From Diphasiastrum complanatum (Eukaryota; Streptophyta; Lycopodiopsida; Lycopodiales; Lycopodiaceae): 64,000 nucleotides of DNA. The notes beneath the pieces were generated by a model. It was not told the DNA's origin. It saw nothing but the letters and a program-made list of their open reading frames with translations, and made no database searches. This document shows, piece by piece, positions 1-11,568 of the stretch (positions are counted from its first letter, which is position 1; the number at the start of each line of letters is the position of its first letter). The stretch is from positions 11,987,697 to 12,051,696 of the forward strand of contig CM055111.1 in assembly GCA_029204225.1 (NCBI GenBank), in the 5' to 3' direction. Position numbers and translations under genes: made by a program.

Positions 1-1
1 C

Positions 2-1021
2 AACTATGCAGTGTGGAAATTTAAAATGAAAAACATACTGATGGAGAAAGACATGTGGGAAGTCGTCACAGGTGATGAGAGAAGGCCACCAAATGAAGCG
101 GATATCAAAGCGTTTGATAAAAAGATGAGAAAAGCTTTGACCTTCATTAACTTGTCAGTGAAGGACCACATCATTACTCACATTTGTGATGCTGTTACAC
201 CCAGACAGGCATGGGATGTGCTAAAGGAGCAGTTCGAGACGTCAAATCCGTCAAGAATCATGTTTCTGAAGTCAAAGCTGAATAGTGCCCGCATGGAGCA
301 AGGAGAGCACATTCAGACGTACATGACCAGAATCAAGACAATGAGGGATGAACTGCATTCTATTGGTGAGCGCATACGTGACGTGGAGTTGGTGCACAAT
401 GCATTGTGCAGCATTGCAGAACCCTATCAGATGTTTGTGAGCGGAATAGCATCAAGAGAAAGATTGCCAACCTTTGACGAGCTCATAGAAATCATGATGC
501 AGGAAGAGCAATGGCGAGAAATGGTGAAAGCTAGACGTCAAAATACTGACGATCAAGCACTTGCGACACGCCAAAAACAAGGCAAGGGCAAGGGCAAGAA
601 GAAGTCTAAGCAGCAATTTGCCAAGTCTCAGGAGGATGAGGGATATTCCAGTAAGACCAAGAAGAAAGGCAAGTGCTTCCATTGTGGTAAAAAGGGCCAT
701 TGGAAGAGTGAATGTCGCAAATTCCTGGCGGAACAAGGCAAGGGAAAACCAAAACAAGCAAGTAACCTTGTCGATGAGGGTGAGATTGAAGACTCTAGCA
801 TCTTCATATCTGCATTGTCATCTAATCAAGATGATCAAGCATGGTATATTGACTCGGGAGCCACAAGACACATGACAGGTAACAAGAATTGGTTCAGTAG
901 CTTGAAAGTGTTGGATAATGGAACATTCGTTTCACAAGAAAATGGTGAAGTGTGCAAGATCAAGGGGATAGGCACTGTTTCAATCCAACTACCTGATGGC
1001 AAAAGCAGGATGATCAGGTAG
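2..1021 (+). pseudogene. copia gag and start of protease
   Basis: This frame is open from the window edge to a TAG at 1019-1021. It reads as the UBN2-type gag found in plant copia elements (the AWDVLKEQF region near 207-235), then a Lys-rich linker and a CCHC zinc knuckle (CFHCGKKGHWKSEC, CX2CX4HX4C, near 673-717). The retroviral-type aspartic protease site DSGATRHMT follows near 850-880. The gag start lies before the window. The protein packages element RNA, and the protease cleaves the polyprotein. The frame breaks just after the protease core, and the expected VLYVPGLKKNLL segment continues in another frame from about 1021. Confidence 0.88.
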
Positions 1022-1650
1022 GTACTTTACGTACCAGGTTTGAAGAAAAATCTACTTCTGTTGGAGTCATTACTGATCAAAAGTTGAAAGTAGAATTCGC
1101 CCATGATCGTTGCTTTATGAAAGATGTGAACCAAAAGTACAAAGTTATTGCGGATGGAGTAAGGGAGCCCAATACAAAATTGTACAGGTTGAATGCTACA
1201 ATTAAGGAGCAACATGGACTTGAATCGTCCATTCCATCGCAAACTAAGTTGTGGCATAAGAGGCTTGGCCACTTGAACTTGGGAAGCCTTAGTTTGATGA
1301 GAAGATTGGAGATGGTAACATGATTGCCTACCATAGAAGATCACTTGAAATCGATGTGCGAATCTTGTGTATATGGGAAGCAGCATCGAGAGAAGTCCAA
1401 TAAAGGTGGTGTTGCAAGAGCAAAGAACATCCTGGATTTAATCCACACAGATTTATGCGGGCCTATGAGGACCATGTCCTTGGGTAAAGCATTTTATTTC
1501 ATGACCTTTATTGATAATATGTCACGTAAGACGTGGATCTATCTCTTGAAGAAGAAACTTATGAAAATGGATGACCTTCGACATTTTCTCCTTAGTCTTC
1601 GGGATTTTGCGAAAAAGCCGAAGGTGCCTTTAAAACAGTTAAACTTTTGA
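1021..1650 (+). pseudogene. copia protease tail, GAG-pre-integrase and truncated integrase
   Basis: The segment carries LYVPGLKKNLL, then the GAG-pre-integrase signature (LWHKRLGHLNLGSLSLM near 1250-1300), the HHCC-zone CESCVYGK (near 1357-1380) and the start of the integrase core (DLIHTDLCGPM near 1435-1468, TFIDNMSRKTWIY near 1506-1544). Small frame changes occur near 1075, and a TGA sits at 1321-1323. The core breaks off after roughly 60 residues of catalytic domain, so the second Asp and the Glu of the DDE site are absent. Nothing of the reverse transcriptase follows. This is a deletion derivative, not a functional polyprotein. Confidence 0.85.
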
Positions 1651-1701
1651 ACTATGAAAGTGTCACATTAAAAAAAGCCGAAGCTGTGGAAAACATAGTT
1701 C

Positions 1702-1865
1702 ATTTCTGCAGACTGTCGCGACACTTAGTGTATTTCTGCAAACTGTTGCGACACTTAGTGTATTTTTGCAGACTGTTTGCGACACTTAGTGTATTTTTGC
1801 AGACTGTTGCGACACTTAGTGTATTTCTGCAGACTGTTGCGACACTTAGTGTATTTCTGTAGACT
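1702..1865 (+). repeat. 30-bp tandem repeat, about 5.3 copies
   Basis: The unit is GACTGTTGCGACACTTAGTG followed by TATTTCTGCA (30 bp). Units start at 1711, 1741, 1771 (31 bp), 1802 and 1832, with one to three changes each. It sits just after the truncated integrase. The reverse complement resembles the LTR sequence near 19475-19505, which shares CAGTCTGCAGAAATAC, so the repeat may have grown from an LTR fragment. It has no spacers and is not a CRISPR. Confidence 0.9.
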
Positions 1866-2156
1866 TGTTCTAAATGCTAGTTCTTGGAAGTCCTTGAAGA
1901 TGGCCAAGTTTTCAATGACTTCAAGTAATTGAACTTAACATCTAAAACTTGAAATTATAACAGGATTGGTTACCCTTTGCTGGAGATCAGCCGGAAGCCC
2001 GTTGTAGACGTTCTTCAAGTAAAGTGGCTGTCTAAGTTTGTGATTCTTGCAGGTATCAGATGAGCAGACGTAGAACCAAAGCTGGTTTCACCTGACCCTA
2101 GATCAATGATCAATGAATATGCAAGAAGAATCATGAAATAGAATTAGTCATTCACC
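1866..2156 (+). other. Unassigned 3' internal region of the copia element
   Basis: No gene is seen. The stretch lies between the tandem repeat and the purine tract and is read as the remaining untranslated 3' part of the element. Confidence 0.4.
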
Positions 2157-2876
2157 AAGGAGGAAACTGTGGGCTTAATTTCCAACAGTCCATGCCAGTG
2201 TTCGGATCGTGAAGGTGCGCCGTTATTGCAGCCGCCTTGTGACCGCATTCGAAGCCATTATGGCTCCTTTGCGTTCCTTCGGGTCGTGAGCTCAGCCGCA
2301 TAGTGACCGTAGTAAGCTCAGGTCTGGTCCTGGGCGGTTCTTCGTGGTCGTGAGGCCTTTGGCAAGCAACCACAGATAGATCGTAGCAGGGGCTTCTGCG
2401 GTGCTCGGGCGGTTCATCTTCTTCGAGAGGAGAGAACCATTGTGAACCGCATTCGTTGACTTTGCGGTGGCCTTCGGTCAGCTTCCTTCGGTTTACTTCG
2501 CAGGTGACCGCAAGTTTTAGCTTGCGGTTCTTGGCGGTTGTCTTCGGTTTACTTCGACTTTGTAAGCACACTCGTGTTCAGACTTCACATTAGGGGGTGG
2601 TGGTATCGATCTCTGAGTCACACGCATACATGAATATGCTATTTCCAAAATGATTGCCACTAGAATGCCATCTTTCAGAGTGATATGAGGCTTGTGGCAG
2701 TGTTCGGGAAAGCCGACAAAGTATAGCAATAAAAATCAGCATCTGTTCTAAAAAATCGACATCATAAAAATTTTCACAATATTCTCCAGACGCATATAAA
2801 CCCTATCAGGTGTAGTTCTTAAAAAACGGGAAGCTATGCAGGTTTTCTCAGGATAACCCAAAAAAGGTTTCCAACA
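2157..2876 (+). repeat. Probable polypurine tract and 3' LTR
   Basis: The purine tract AAGGAGGAAAC at 2157-2167 is followed directly by TGTGGGCTTAATTTCC, the expected start of a copia LTR. A possible end is CCAACA at 2871-2876. The segment is GC-richer than its neighbours, with repeated TTCGGTTTACTTCG (near 2487 and 2545) and a perfect 8-bp hairpin, ACCGCAAG / CTTGCGGT with loop TTTTAG at 2507-2528. No second LTR is in the window, so the right boundary is a guess. Confidence 0.5.
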
Positions 2877-3294
2877 CAAACACTAACACTAGCTTGTGGT
2901 GTAGTTATTGTCTAACCTTACCCTAAGGACTAATAGTGGTATGGCCCTTATTTTGGGCACAAGTACTCTCATTGTAAGGCAGTACGCGTTTTTAAAGCCA
3001 CATTCACGATAGTTCGTCGTAATAAGGAGAAGAGGAGGAGGAAGAGGAAGAAGAAGAGCATCGAGCGTGCTATCTTTCTCGACAAATCCGTCCGATCCAC
3101 AAGGCGGAGGAGCAATAATCCGCTGGTAAGCAACCTCATGAGATCGGGCATCGCCAATTGCAGGCACGCCCTGCTTTAACTCGCAAAGCTTGTGTTATCG
3201 TTGGCAGGTAAATGATGCCGACTTGAGGGTTAGTTGATTGTGGTTGAAGATTATTGTGTTGAGAGAGGCTTGTTTTGTTTGGATCTTCCAAGAA
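2877..3294 (+). promoter_or_regulatory. Upstream region of the J-protein gene
   Basis: About 420 bp lie between the probable LTR and the start codon. A purine-rich block (GAGGAGGAGGAAGAGGAAGA, near 3030-3050) is present. No clear TATA box was identified. If the LTR call is right, the promoter of the J-protein gene lies within or immediately beside a copia LTR. Confidence 0.35.
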
Positions 3295-4377
3295 ATGGAT
3301 AGCAACAGGGATGATGCTGAGAGGTGTGTAAGGATTGCAAGAGCGGCTATGGATTCTGGTGACTTGGTCAGGGCATGGAAGTTCGTGTCAAAGGCGCAGC
3401 GCCTTTACCCTACCCCGGAAATAGATGCACTCTTTTCAAGGTTAAAGAAAGAGGGAGCAGATCAAGGTGAGAATGGCAAGGATGAAGCAGGAAGCCGGAA
3501 GGCTGCTACAAACCCTGATAATGGAACAAAAGAAGCTGCAAATGGCTTTCATAGGGTTGATTCCACAAGTAGTTTGGAGGCTACTGTAGAACAGATTGAG
3601 ATCGTAAGAAAGATCAATAAGACCAAGGATTATTATGAAATTTTAGGATTAGCCAAGGGATGCGCTGAGGAAGAAGTGCGAAAGGCTTATCGGAAGTTGT
3701 CGCTTAAAGTTCACCCTGATAAGAACAAAGCGGCAGGGGCAGAGGAGGCTTTTAAGGCCGTTTCAAAGGCTTTTCAGTGTTTGAGTGACGCAGAATTGAG
3801 GGAAAAATACGATCAGTATGGCCCAGAGGAGGCTAGGAATCAGGCGGCACAACAGCAGGGTATGCGGCGTCGGCGATACAACGGTGCCTATTATGATGAA
3901 GAGTTTGATCCAAATGAGATCTTTAATGCATTCTTCTACGGCATGCAAAACCAGAATGGTATGTTTCGAAGAGCTCATTTTGTTCATACTCCAGGGCAAA
4001 GAGGGGGTCAGCAGGGCACAGAGGTTAGATCGGCAAACTATCTAGGTATTGTACAGCTGTTAGCCGTATTGGCTCTCTTTGTTTTAAGCTCCATCCCTTT
4101 CTCTCAACCTATTTACTCCTTAGAGGCAGTTTCCCCATATCAATATCGTCAGACTACAAAGGACCATGGGGTAAATTACTATGTTAGATCAGCTTCGTTT
4201 GATCAAGACTATCCCGTTGGAAGCTCAACGAGAAGAAATGTGGAAGCTCAGGTGGAGAGAGATTACAAAGAGATTCTTCTCCATAATTGCCGAATAGAAT
4301 GGAACATGCAAAGATGGGGTCAAATTGCCGACACACCAAACTGCAAAAAGCTTGAGAAGTTTCAAAGAGTGTATTGA
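3295..4377 (+). CDS. Type-III J-domain (DnaJ/HSP40) ER-membrane co-chaperone, DNAJB12/14 type with DUF1977
   Basis: The product is a 360-residue protein from one uninterrupted exon. The N-terminal part (about 1-50) resembles the ARAAMDSGDLVRAWKFVSKAQ helix common in this family. The J domain spans about 111-175 (KDYYEILGLAKG, catalytic HPD at 140-142, KYDQYGPEEA), followed by a Gln/Arg linker. One membrane segment lies at about 250-269 (LGIVQLLAVLALFVLSSIPF), and the DUF1977 C-terminus runs to the end. Such proteins anchor HSP70 at the ER membrane and aid quality control of membrane proteins. Plant homologues include the Arabidopsis DnaJ49 type, of about this length. The start at 3295 was chosen because the family begins MDSN/MDGNKDDA; an in-frame extension to 3238 exists but lacks family similarity. 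All key residues are intact, so the gene is probably functional. Confidence 0.94.
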   Translation: MDSNRDDAERCVRIARAAMDSGDLVRAWKFVSKAQRLYPTPEIDALFSRLKKEGADQGENGKDEAGSRKAATNPDNGTKEAANGFHRVDSTSSLEATVEQIEIVRKINKTKDYYEILGLAKGCAEEEVRKAYRKLSLKVHPDKNKAAGAEEAFKAVSKAFQCLSDAELREKYDQYGPEEARNQAAQQQGMRRRRYNGAYYDEEFDPNEIFNAFFYGMQNQNGMFRRAHFVHTPGQRGGQQGTEVRSANYLGIVQLLAVLALFVLSSIPFSQPIYSLEAVSPYQYRQTTKDHGVNYYVRSASFDQDYPVGSSTRRNVEAQVERDYKEILLHNCRIEWNMQRWGQIADTPNCKKLEKFQRVY

Positions 4378-6239
4378 TCATGTATTTAGCTGGCTAGCTA
4401 GCTCCTTTCCACCTAAGATTTTGTTCCAGTATTTGTTTCTATTAGCCACGTTCACAATATTTATAATCCCAACAATTTGTGTAACTACACACGCTATCTA
4501 CAGTCAGATTAAAATCGTATTGATAATATCAGTGATTTTCCTTACCTGTATTCTACCTTAGAATTGCTTACTCTTTCTTGATGACCATGAAATGCAATGC
4601 TCTATGGTTGATGAATAAGAAACAATTTGGCAAGCATATGTAAGCCTGTACCCGTTTTTGAGGCCTTTCTGAGCATATCTCAATCTACGTATCTGTTGCA
4701 CATCTGAAAATGTTGTGGTTTCTTAAAGAGCTACAATCCTTAAGTAGGGTTCCTTTTTTGTACAAGCTAGATCTCACTGTTACTGGCTGCCCAAAATGTG
4801 AGATTATTTCTTTGTACTTCAACTGACTGTAATTCACTCGCCCTTGTATTTACTATCTTTTTTCAAATTGCATTTTCAGATACTATACTATTATGTCTGA
4901 AATCACAGGAAAATGACAGCCTCTTTATGTGTCACATATTACAGTTGGTTTTTTTAGTTATTATAATTTATGATAGGCTATGGCTATTCTCCCAAAAAAT
5001 ATAAATGTCAATAGAACTTGCTTGCACTTTTCTTAGGTTCAAATAAATTTGATCGCTGTAGTAGAATGCTGTTGATGAAGAAAAGGTTTAAATATTCATG
5101 GGGTAACTGTACGTTCGAAATTTATTTGTTTAGGAGGAAGGGAGCATATTAGTGGAGTCTATAGATTGGTTTGAGGTGTTCTTTCTTTTGGCACTTGCTA
5201 TAAGGGACTTCTTTTTTAGGTTGTTTTGCTTTAGTTCTTGATGAGCTGGGGAGGATCAAGTTTTCATTATTGTTTTTAATTTTCTTCTTGCTTTCAAATG
5301 ATGAGGTGCTATCCTTTTTTTGTTGTCTTTTGAACACGTTTTGAGTCAGTGTCACTGCCAAGTATGCATGACTTGAATGGATGTTGAAGGATATTATATC
5401 ATGTTTGACCAGTGCTTGACATTTATGAAGTGTTGGCTCTGTCACATACGTATAGGGCAGCATGTGTGACTTGATTGTTGATTAGGTCCTCACTTTTGGT
5501 CACTTGAGGAGAAACAATTTGGTCTCGATGAATATTTTCCTTGATATGCTAATTATGATGGACGAATGAAACCTAGATGAGGGAGCTTTTAGGTTTGCAA
5601 TGGCTGTGCCATTTTGGAAGGATAACCATCCTCTGTATAAGTTTTTAGCTGCATGCATTTTTTTTGTCTGCTTCTCAAGATATGAGTGGATATTTGTTTT
5701 TTTATTGTAGAGTGGTTTTGTTTATCTAGAAGGTGACATATTGATCTTCAAGTTTCTATATGTTTTGGCCACTCCATCTTTTTTGTACCTTTTATCTTTT
5801 TCTGAAAAATTCATTGCTCTTCCTTTTGTGTTACTAGTACCTCCCAATTCCAATATCTAGAAGTCGACCTAAAATTTTTCAAGTTTTCCCTTTTGTACCT
5901 TTCTGTCTTTTCATTTTCAAAAGCTTTTTGCATAAATATTCTTCTTATGCTGGTGATCTGCATTATACAATCAATGATTGTAATAATTAGAGGCTAGTAG
6001 CATTTTATGGTTTTACTAGCATTGTGTCTCTTCCGTCCACAAGTAAATTTTTTCCAATATCTCTTTACATTGACCTATAGTAGGTTATTTTATCATCCTT
6101 CGCAGCTTGAGGTAGTAGTTGTTCAGTTATGCCCTTACTCAAAGCTATTGCAATTTCCACTGTTCAATCATGCCCTTACTCAATTTATGGACTTCGCATC
6201 AAGCCTGTTCCACTCCTCCTTTGGTACCAAAAACTGTGA
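4378..6239. other. 3' flank of the J-protein gene and unassigned AT-rich sequence
   Basis: The 3' UTR probably occupies the first few hundred bases; an AATAAG near 4615 and AATAAA near 5043 are possible polyadenylation signals. Beyond that I recognise no gene. A lysine-rich - strand open stretch (5149-5463) has a degenerate knuckle-like SKCQKKEH and could be transposon debris, but this is not supportable. Confidence 0.4.
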
Positions 6240-6532
6240 AACTTATTAATTTTTGGCTTCATATATGTGAGCGCCTATTTGGGAGTCACATTGGAAACTG
6301 CGATAGTGGGACTTGTTTTGCAAGAAGGTTGTTGCATTACATGCCTTCGACCAATAGAAGTTTGCCAATCCCATTTTCTTCATCATTGATCGTGCACTTT
6401 CTAGACTTCTACAATGGTGCGGTTTTTTCTTTCAGCTATCCCATTGCTATGCGGCGTATAAGCTTGAGTAAAGTGCCTCTTGATTCCATGATCCTTGCAA
6501 AAGAATTTCTTGCCCCCTCTATCTGACCACCT
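6240..6532 (-). pseudogene. copia integrase relic
   Basis: Read on the - strand from about 6529, the sequence gives WSDRGGK, then HFTQAYTPHSNGIAERKNRT, matching the integrase core around the catalytic Glu of plant copia elements. It continues as RSMMKKMGLANFYWSKACNA. Stops and frame changes appear within 100 codons, and both flanks are unrecognisable. It is an isolated, old fragment, with no LTRs seen nearby. Confidence 0.75.
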
Positions 6533-8829
6533 TTGGGAAAGGAGTAAGAGACATTGGGTGGAAAATGGTGCGTAGTGCTAGAGATTTTTACATGAGAGTA
6601 GAGCTCTTAGTCTCAAAGACAATGCGATGAGAGGTTGGCAAGTAAGGACATATTTAGTTATTGCATTATCCACAGCCTGATTGAGAGATTTGGGCTTAGC
6701 CCTATTAACCTCACACACAATAGCAAAGTGACGTCCTTTCGCAAAGCTAAAAACTTGTGTTCTGATGTCCATTTTTTGAATGACCATAATAACATCACGA
6801 TACTTGTGAGCATATTTTTGTATTGAGGTATTGGGTTTATTTTGGTTTCTTAGTCACTATATGAGATATTGGACCATTTGTTATTTTGAAGGCCCCAGTT
6901 ATTATCTAAGTGTATATGCTTTTGGGTTGTTGTAGTAACTTGTGGATAGGGCCTTTTGGATGCTTATTGTCTTATGGACATAGAAATGTTATTGCGCTAT
7001 GGTACGTCTTCCCATTTATTGTCTAGGGGACAACTATTCATTTGCAATCACATGAATCACTTGTCATTTTAGAGGGCTTTTAATTTTTCTCAAATATTTT
7101 AGTCCTAATAGATGTTAATCCAATATTTGGTGCTAAAATGTGTATACTTTATAAGGACTAGGAGGGAAAGCAATTGCCTTCGAGAGCAAGAAGCTCACTC
7201 TTGCTAATTAAAAGCATAATTTGGGAGCAAGAGATGTATGTGATTGTATATGTGCTTAAGGGTGTGGAGGCACTAGTTGTGATGGAGAGCTTTGTTCCAC
7301 GTTGATTATTGAACACTCAAAGTGCTTTTGCAGTTAACCAAAGTTGAAAGGTTGCCAAGTTTAGTGGGTGAAGTTGATGTAAGAAATCAGTGTGAAAATT
7401 CTATATCGGAAAAGAAAGTATATGTTGCACTATCATGTATATTGTTGATTGAACTTTATTGAGAAGTTCAATTAAGGGACTTACATTACTAGAATGTTGG
7501 GCCTCTATATTGCAAGTTAACCACTTAATATAAGTTTTGATTTTGCTTTAGAATTTTGTAGAGGTCCGAGGAAGGTGCAACAACTATCTACCATAAGCCA
7601 TAGAGAAAGGTATGCCACATCAATATCAACTTCAAAAGACATGTTAGTGGATTCCAGAGAATTCCCAGATGTCGAGCCAAGCTGAAGACACAGAATATCT
7701 CTCACCCATGACCGAGGAGCTCTCAGAAGGAGGAGAGCAGAAGAAGCTGAGAGCCGAGCATGAGAGCCGAGAAACTACTAGCTAAGCTGACAATGAATAA
7801 TCTATGTGAGCCTACATGATGTATCCCAGAGAAGGAACGACCATGTAGGAGCTAGTCATATTTCCTAAGCCTTGTAAATAAAGGTAGACCCCCCTTGAAT
7901 AATTTAGAGTGAGCCACCTTTTGATGGTGACCTTTAGTGGAAGGGCAAAATCCACATGTAATTTCTAGTTTGGTGGAATTGCCACTTGGGCTCCACATGG
8001 GCAGCTTTCTTGCTTATTAAGGCCCCTCCTCTCTTGTGAGGGAGCTTTTGAATGTATTGTCAAGTTCTCTTGAGTAAGTAAAGAAGATCCTTCACGAGTT
8101 CTTGATAATTGCTAAGCTCCTTGTTCATGGCAATGTTCTTGAGTGAAGTTTCTATGAGCATGCTTGATTTCCTTTGAATTGTGGATTAACTAGGTTCTTG
8201 ATTTCTCTCTTGCGTAGTTGTGGATTAGAATTTATTTCTTGTTTGTGGAACAAGGTAGGAATCAACATTCAAGTAAACTAAATAAGCTAGAAATGTGGTG
8301 TAGATCTTGCATATTTTTTTACATTTCATGATTGTTCTTGGGCATTCTAAGCATCAAGAAATGGGTGTTTCTTGATTCTTGGACTGTTAGAATGTTGTTA
8401 GGAATTTAGTATTCTTGTTTCTTGTTTTTGGTTGAGTAGTTTAATCTAGTTCTTGTTTGTTTTTTATTTGGTAGATAGTTACCGCTCCCTGATCCAGAAT
8501 GCTGATCTTCTTGAGCTAGGACTGGTTGCATGGCTTGTTTATGCATGTAGCTGAGTACCGAATATGTGACTCCCCACTGACAGGCTGGGAATTACACGCT
8601 GTGAATTGAGTATGCTTCTGTGTGATAAGTGTTCTAATAAGAAGAGTAAACCGTAAGGATCGTAGCTAACAGAAGAAGAACGGTAAGAAGAAGTAAAAGA
8701 AAAACCGTGTTCATAGATTCATAAGAATCTGTGAACAGATTTTCATTAGCCAATAGAGATACCTCACCAATGTGCTGGCAAAATATGGAATCGTCGAGTG
8801 CAAACCAAGCCACTTCTCACTCGACCCTG
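6533..8829. other. No recognisable gene
   Basis: AT-rich sequence without an ORF I can assign. The stretch 7880-8480 has the look of LTR or leader sequence but shows no matching partner or defined ends. Confidence 0.35.
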
Positions 8830-9592
8830 GTTTGAAGTTGTCAAATGAGCAATGTCCAAAACCCGAGTCAAGAAAGAGGAAATGAAGTAGTATCCATTTC
8901 ACTCCATAATTGGTTCATTAATGTATGTTATGCTATGCTCTGCACTCGACCCGACCTTGCTTACTCAATCAGCTCTCTCAGCCAATTTCTTTCAAATTCA
9001 GGTCCAATCCATTGGAAGGCTCTCATGAAGTTATGAAGTATGTGCAAGCTACAAAACATCTCAGCATTTGCTATGGAGGCAGCCAGCCTGCCAACATTTT
9101 GGAGGGCTACACAGATGCAGATTGGGTAGGAGACATGGACACAAGAAAATCGACTTTGAATTTGTTTTCCTGTTCAACCAAGGCACAATTTCATGGAACA
9201 ACCGGAAGCAGACCTCAATAGCATTATCCTCAATAGAATCAGAATACATAGCTACTACAAATGTTACCAAGCAGATAATTTGGCTAAGGAACCTGCTTGC
9301 AAATATCAAAATTTTGCAATCACATCCAATGACCCTCTATTGTGACAGTCAAAGTGCCATTGCGCTATTTTTAAATCCAAGATTCCACTCCCGAAATAAG
9401 CATATCGAGATCTGATATCACTACCTTAGAGAGAAAGTGCAATGCAAGGAAATTTCTCTGGTTTACTGCAGGACAAAACTACAGGTAGCAGATTACTTCA
9501 CCGAAGCTCTATCAAAGGAGCATCATCTCAGATTTAACAATATGTTAAATTTGAAGATCAAAATTTTTCAGGATCCCCATTAAGGGGGAGAG
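8830..9592 (+). mobile_element. copia reverse transcriptase C-terminus and RNase H relic with polypurine tract
   Basis: Three + frames together give the copia RT tail TRPDLAYSISSLSQFLS (near 8945-8997), GYTDADWVGDMDTRKST (near 9106-9157) and the RNase H block ISWNNRKQTSIALSSIESEY to LYCDSQSAIAL. The RNKHIEI motif follows and then, after a stop near 9413, the VADYFTEALSKEHH tail. At least three frame shifts or stops inactivate it. The purine tract AAGGGGGAGAG at 9582-9592 marks the 3' LTR border; the LTR probably begins at about 9593. The upstream part of the element is missing. Confidence 0.85.
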
Positions 9593-9689
9593 TTGGAATT
9601 CTATGCTCAAGCCCAATTCCATTAGGTAATCAGCATCCTGAAAAATCTGTATATACTTAATCTTTGAAAACTTAAAAAAAAAAAATATG

Positions 9690-9962
9690 AAGACTCAAAA
9701 TTTTAGCAAAGGATCAAAAAATTCATGATCGAATTTTTCCGACCCAAGCCTATTTTTTGACCCAATGTCATTCCCATCAAAATGTGATTTTCCGACCCTG
9801 GATTGAATTGGATCGAGGCGGAAAATATCCGGACATCTTCGACTTGGATCGGATCGGGTCTGATAAATTCGGACGTCTTCGACGGGTCTAATAAATCCAA
9901 CCCTTTGTATAAATCCGACCCCTTGTATAAATCCGACCCTTTGTAATTAGAAATCCAACCCA
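9690..9962. repeat. Degenerate short tandem repeats (AAATCCGACCC type)
   Basis: AAATCCGACCC- and TTCGACCC-like units recur, with three close copies of a roughly 20-bp unit ending TTTGTAT near 9895-9955. Similar GACCC repeats occur in the copia relic at 12060-12180, where they encode short peptide repeats. The segment may therefore be a piece of the same family. Confidence 0.55.
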
Positions 9963-11568
9963 CATACAGTTAAAATAATGACTACTTTCTGTGAAACTAT
10001 AAGTAGTTTTACTTAGGATTCCAAACACTGATCAACTAACTTCCAATCATCAATGATGGAGTCAATGCCCTGACAAGCATCTTTTGTAAAAGGTGGTCTA
10101 AGAAGTAGATAGAAAGTCTAAAATCAATATGAGTGAAGATGCACAAAGCATCAAAATATGCAATAACAATAAGGACATTAATCTTAGTAGTGAAATACAA
10201 GATATCACATAAGTGTTTATTAACAAATGCCACACCCAAATTGATGAGTTCGTGAACATCCTCAAAACGGAGGCTATTAGGAGACAACTCATGAACGCTA
10301 TAACATGGTCACAAGAGAAAATGGTGGAAGTGAATATGGAAGCTCTTGACTAGAGGGCACAAAAGAGGAAAACATGAATCCTAGTGAGCACGTCCAAGGA
10401 GTTGGAATTGGAAGTCTTCTCAATCATGAAGACCTTATTACTAATATATTTTCATAGTTCACAAGCAACATAGTAGAGATCTTTTAAGGAAGTCAATAAT
10501 ACTGATGACATTTTTAAAATAAACAAAAATGCTCAAAAGTTAATATGCAAGAGTTTTAAAAACCTTTTTTATACTTCTATTTGAATCTTCTATTAATGAC
10601 TTTAGCAATTGAAATTAGTACTCCAAAAGGATATACTTAACAAGGATACACCATTATATTGTAACTTTTACTTGATCATATTCACCACCGAGAAGGAAGT
10701 TAAGTTTGTTTTGTTAGCAATCCATAAATGTTTAAAAGATATTGATATCTCAAGACTTTCAAAAGGACATTAAATACATGATCAATGTTGTCACATGGAT
10801 ATTGCAAAGACTAGCTAGGAGATGACCAAGAATGAAATAGAAATAGATACATAGGAGAGACTGGTGGAGATAAAACTACCAATCAACTAGAGACGAATCT
10901 CCCAAGAAGACCAGAATTGAGTCCTCACATATCCATGGGCCCTATAAGGTTGTACTTATCAATATGTCATTGAAGGTCTCACTGCCTTATCTAAGGACAC
11001 TTAAAATCCTTTTGATTGGGTAAGGACGTAACATTCTTTCCCCCTTAAATAGGTTTTGTCCCTAAAACAAGAAGGAAGAGTCACCCAAATAGATCCCTTT
11101 CTAAATCATTCTTAAGTTAATAAGTTGATTTTTCATCATAAAGACTCATTAACCTGCATGTAATCATTCTTCGACCAACACTCGATCATATGGCTATGTT
11201 CATTGAGACTAATTTAAGTGCACTAGATAAACCCAGTAACTAGAAGTACATAGTAAATTCAACAAGATGAATCGTGCACATATGAGAACAATCTCACTAT
11301 AATCTTGTACATAAACATATCTATATATGACAAATTCTTTTCTAATATGCAGTATGTTATGCTCATAATTAACTGAGAATCTTGTAACTCAATTATTTCA
11401 ACAAGAGTCCTATTTCTCAAGAGTTGATAAGACATCTGAAATTTCTCTAAGATGGAGACATATCCATTCGCATGAGTTTTCCAACCCAACATACCTCTAA
11501 CAGTATAATTTCATTCAATTAAACATTCAACCTCTCATTGATCCTAATACTCTTAGATTAGGTTGATC
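9963..11568. other. Intergenic sequence with a possible Ty3/gypsy LTR border
   Basis: No gene is recognised. On the - strand, AAGGGGGAAAGAATGTTACG (11028-11047) looks like a gypsy polypurine tract followed by an LTR start TGTTACG. The rest of such an element is not visible. Confidence 0.35.

Larger units (their letters stand above)
1..2876 (+). mobile_element. Ty1/copia LTR retrotransposon, 3' part, defective
   Basis: The window opens inside the gag gene of a copia element and continues through zinc knuckle, protease and integrase N-terminus. The order gag-PR-IN on one strand is diagnostic of Ty1/copia. The reverse transcriptase and RNase H are missing: the integrase stops near 1600-1650 and is followed by unrelated sequence, a 30-bp tandem repeat and then a purine-rich stretch with a likely 3' LTR. 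Several frame breaks and stop codons (for example at 1019-1021 and 1321-1323) show it is dead. The 5' LTR would lie outside the window, so the 3' LTR limits cannot be confirmed by comparison. Confidence 0.85.

Noticed and set aside
1702-1865. CRISPR-like array
   Set aside because: Head-to-tail tandem repeat without spacers in plant nuclear DNA.
5149-5463. Lys-rich - strand frame with a knuckle-like SKCQKKEH
   Set aside because: The zinc pattern is incomplete and position and orientation do not fit with the integrase relic at 6240-6532.
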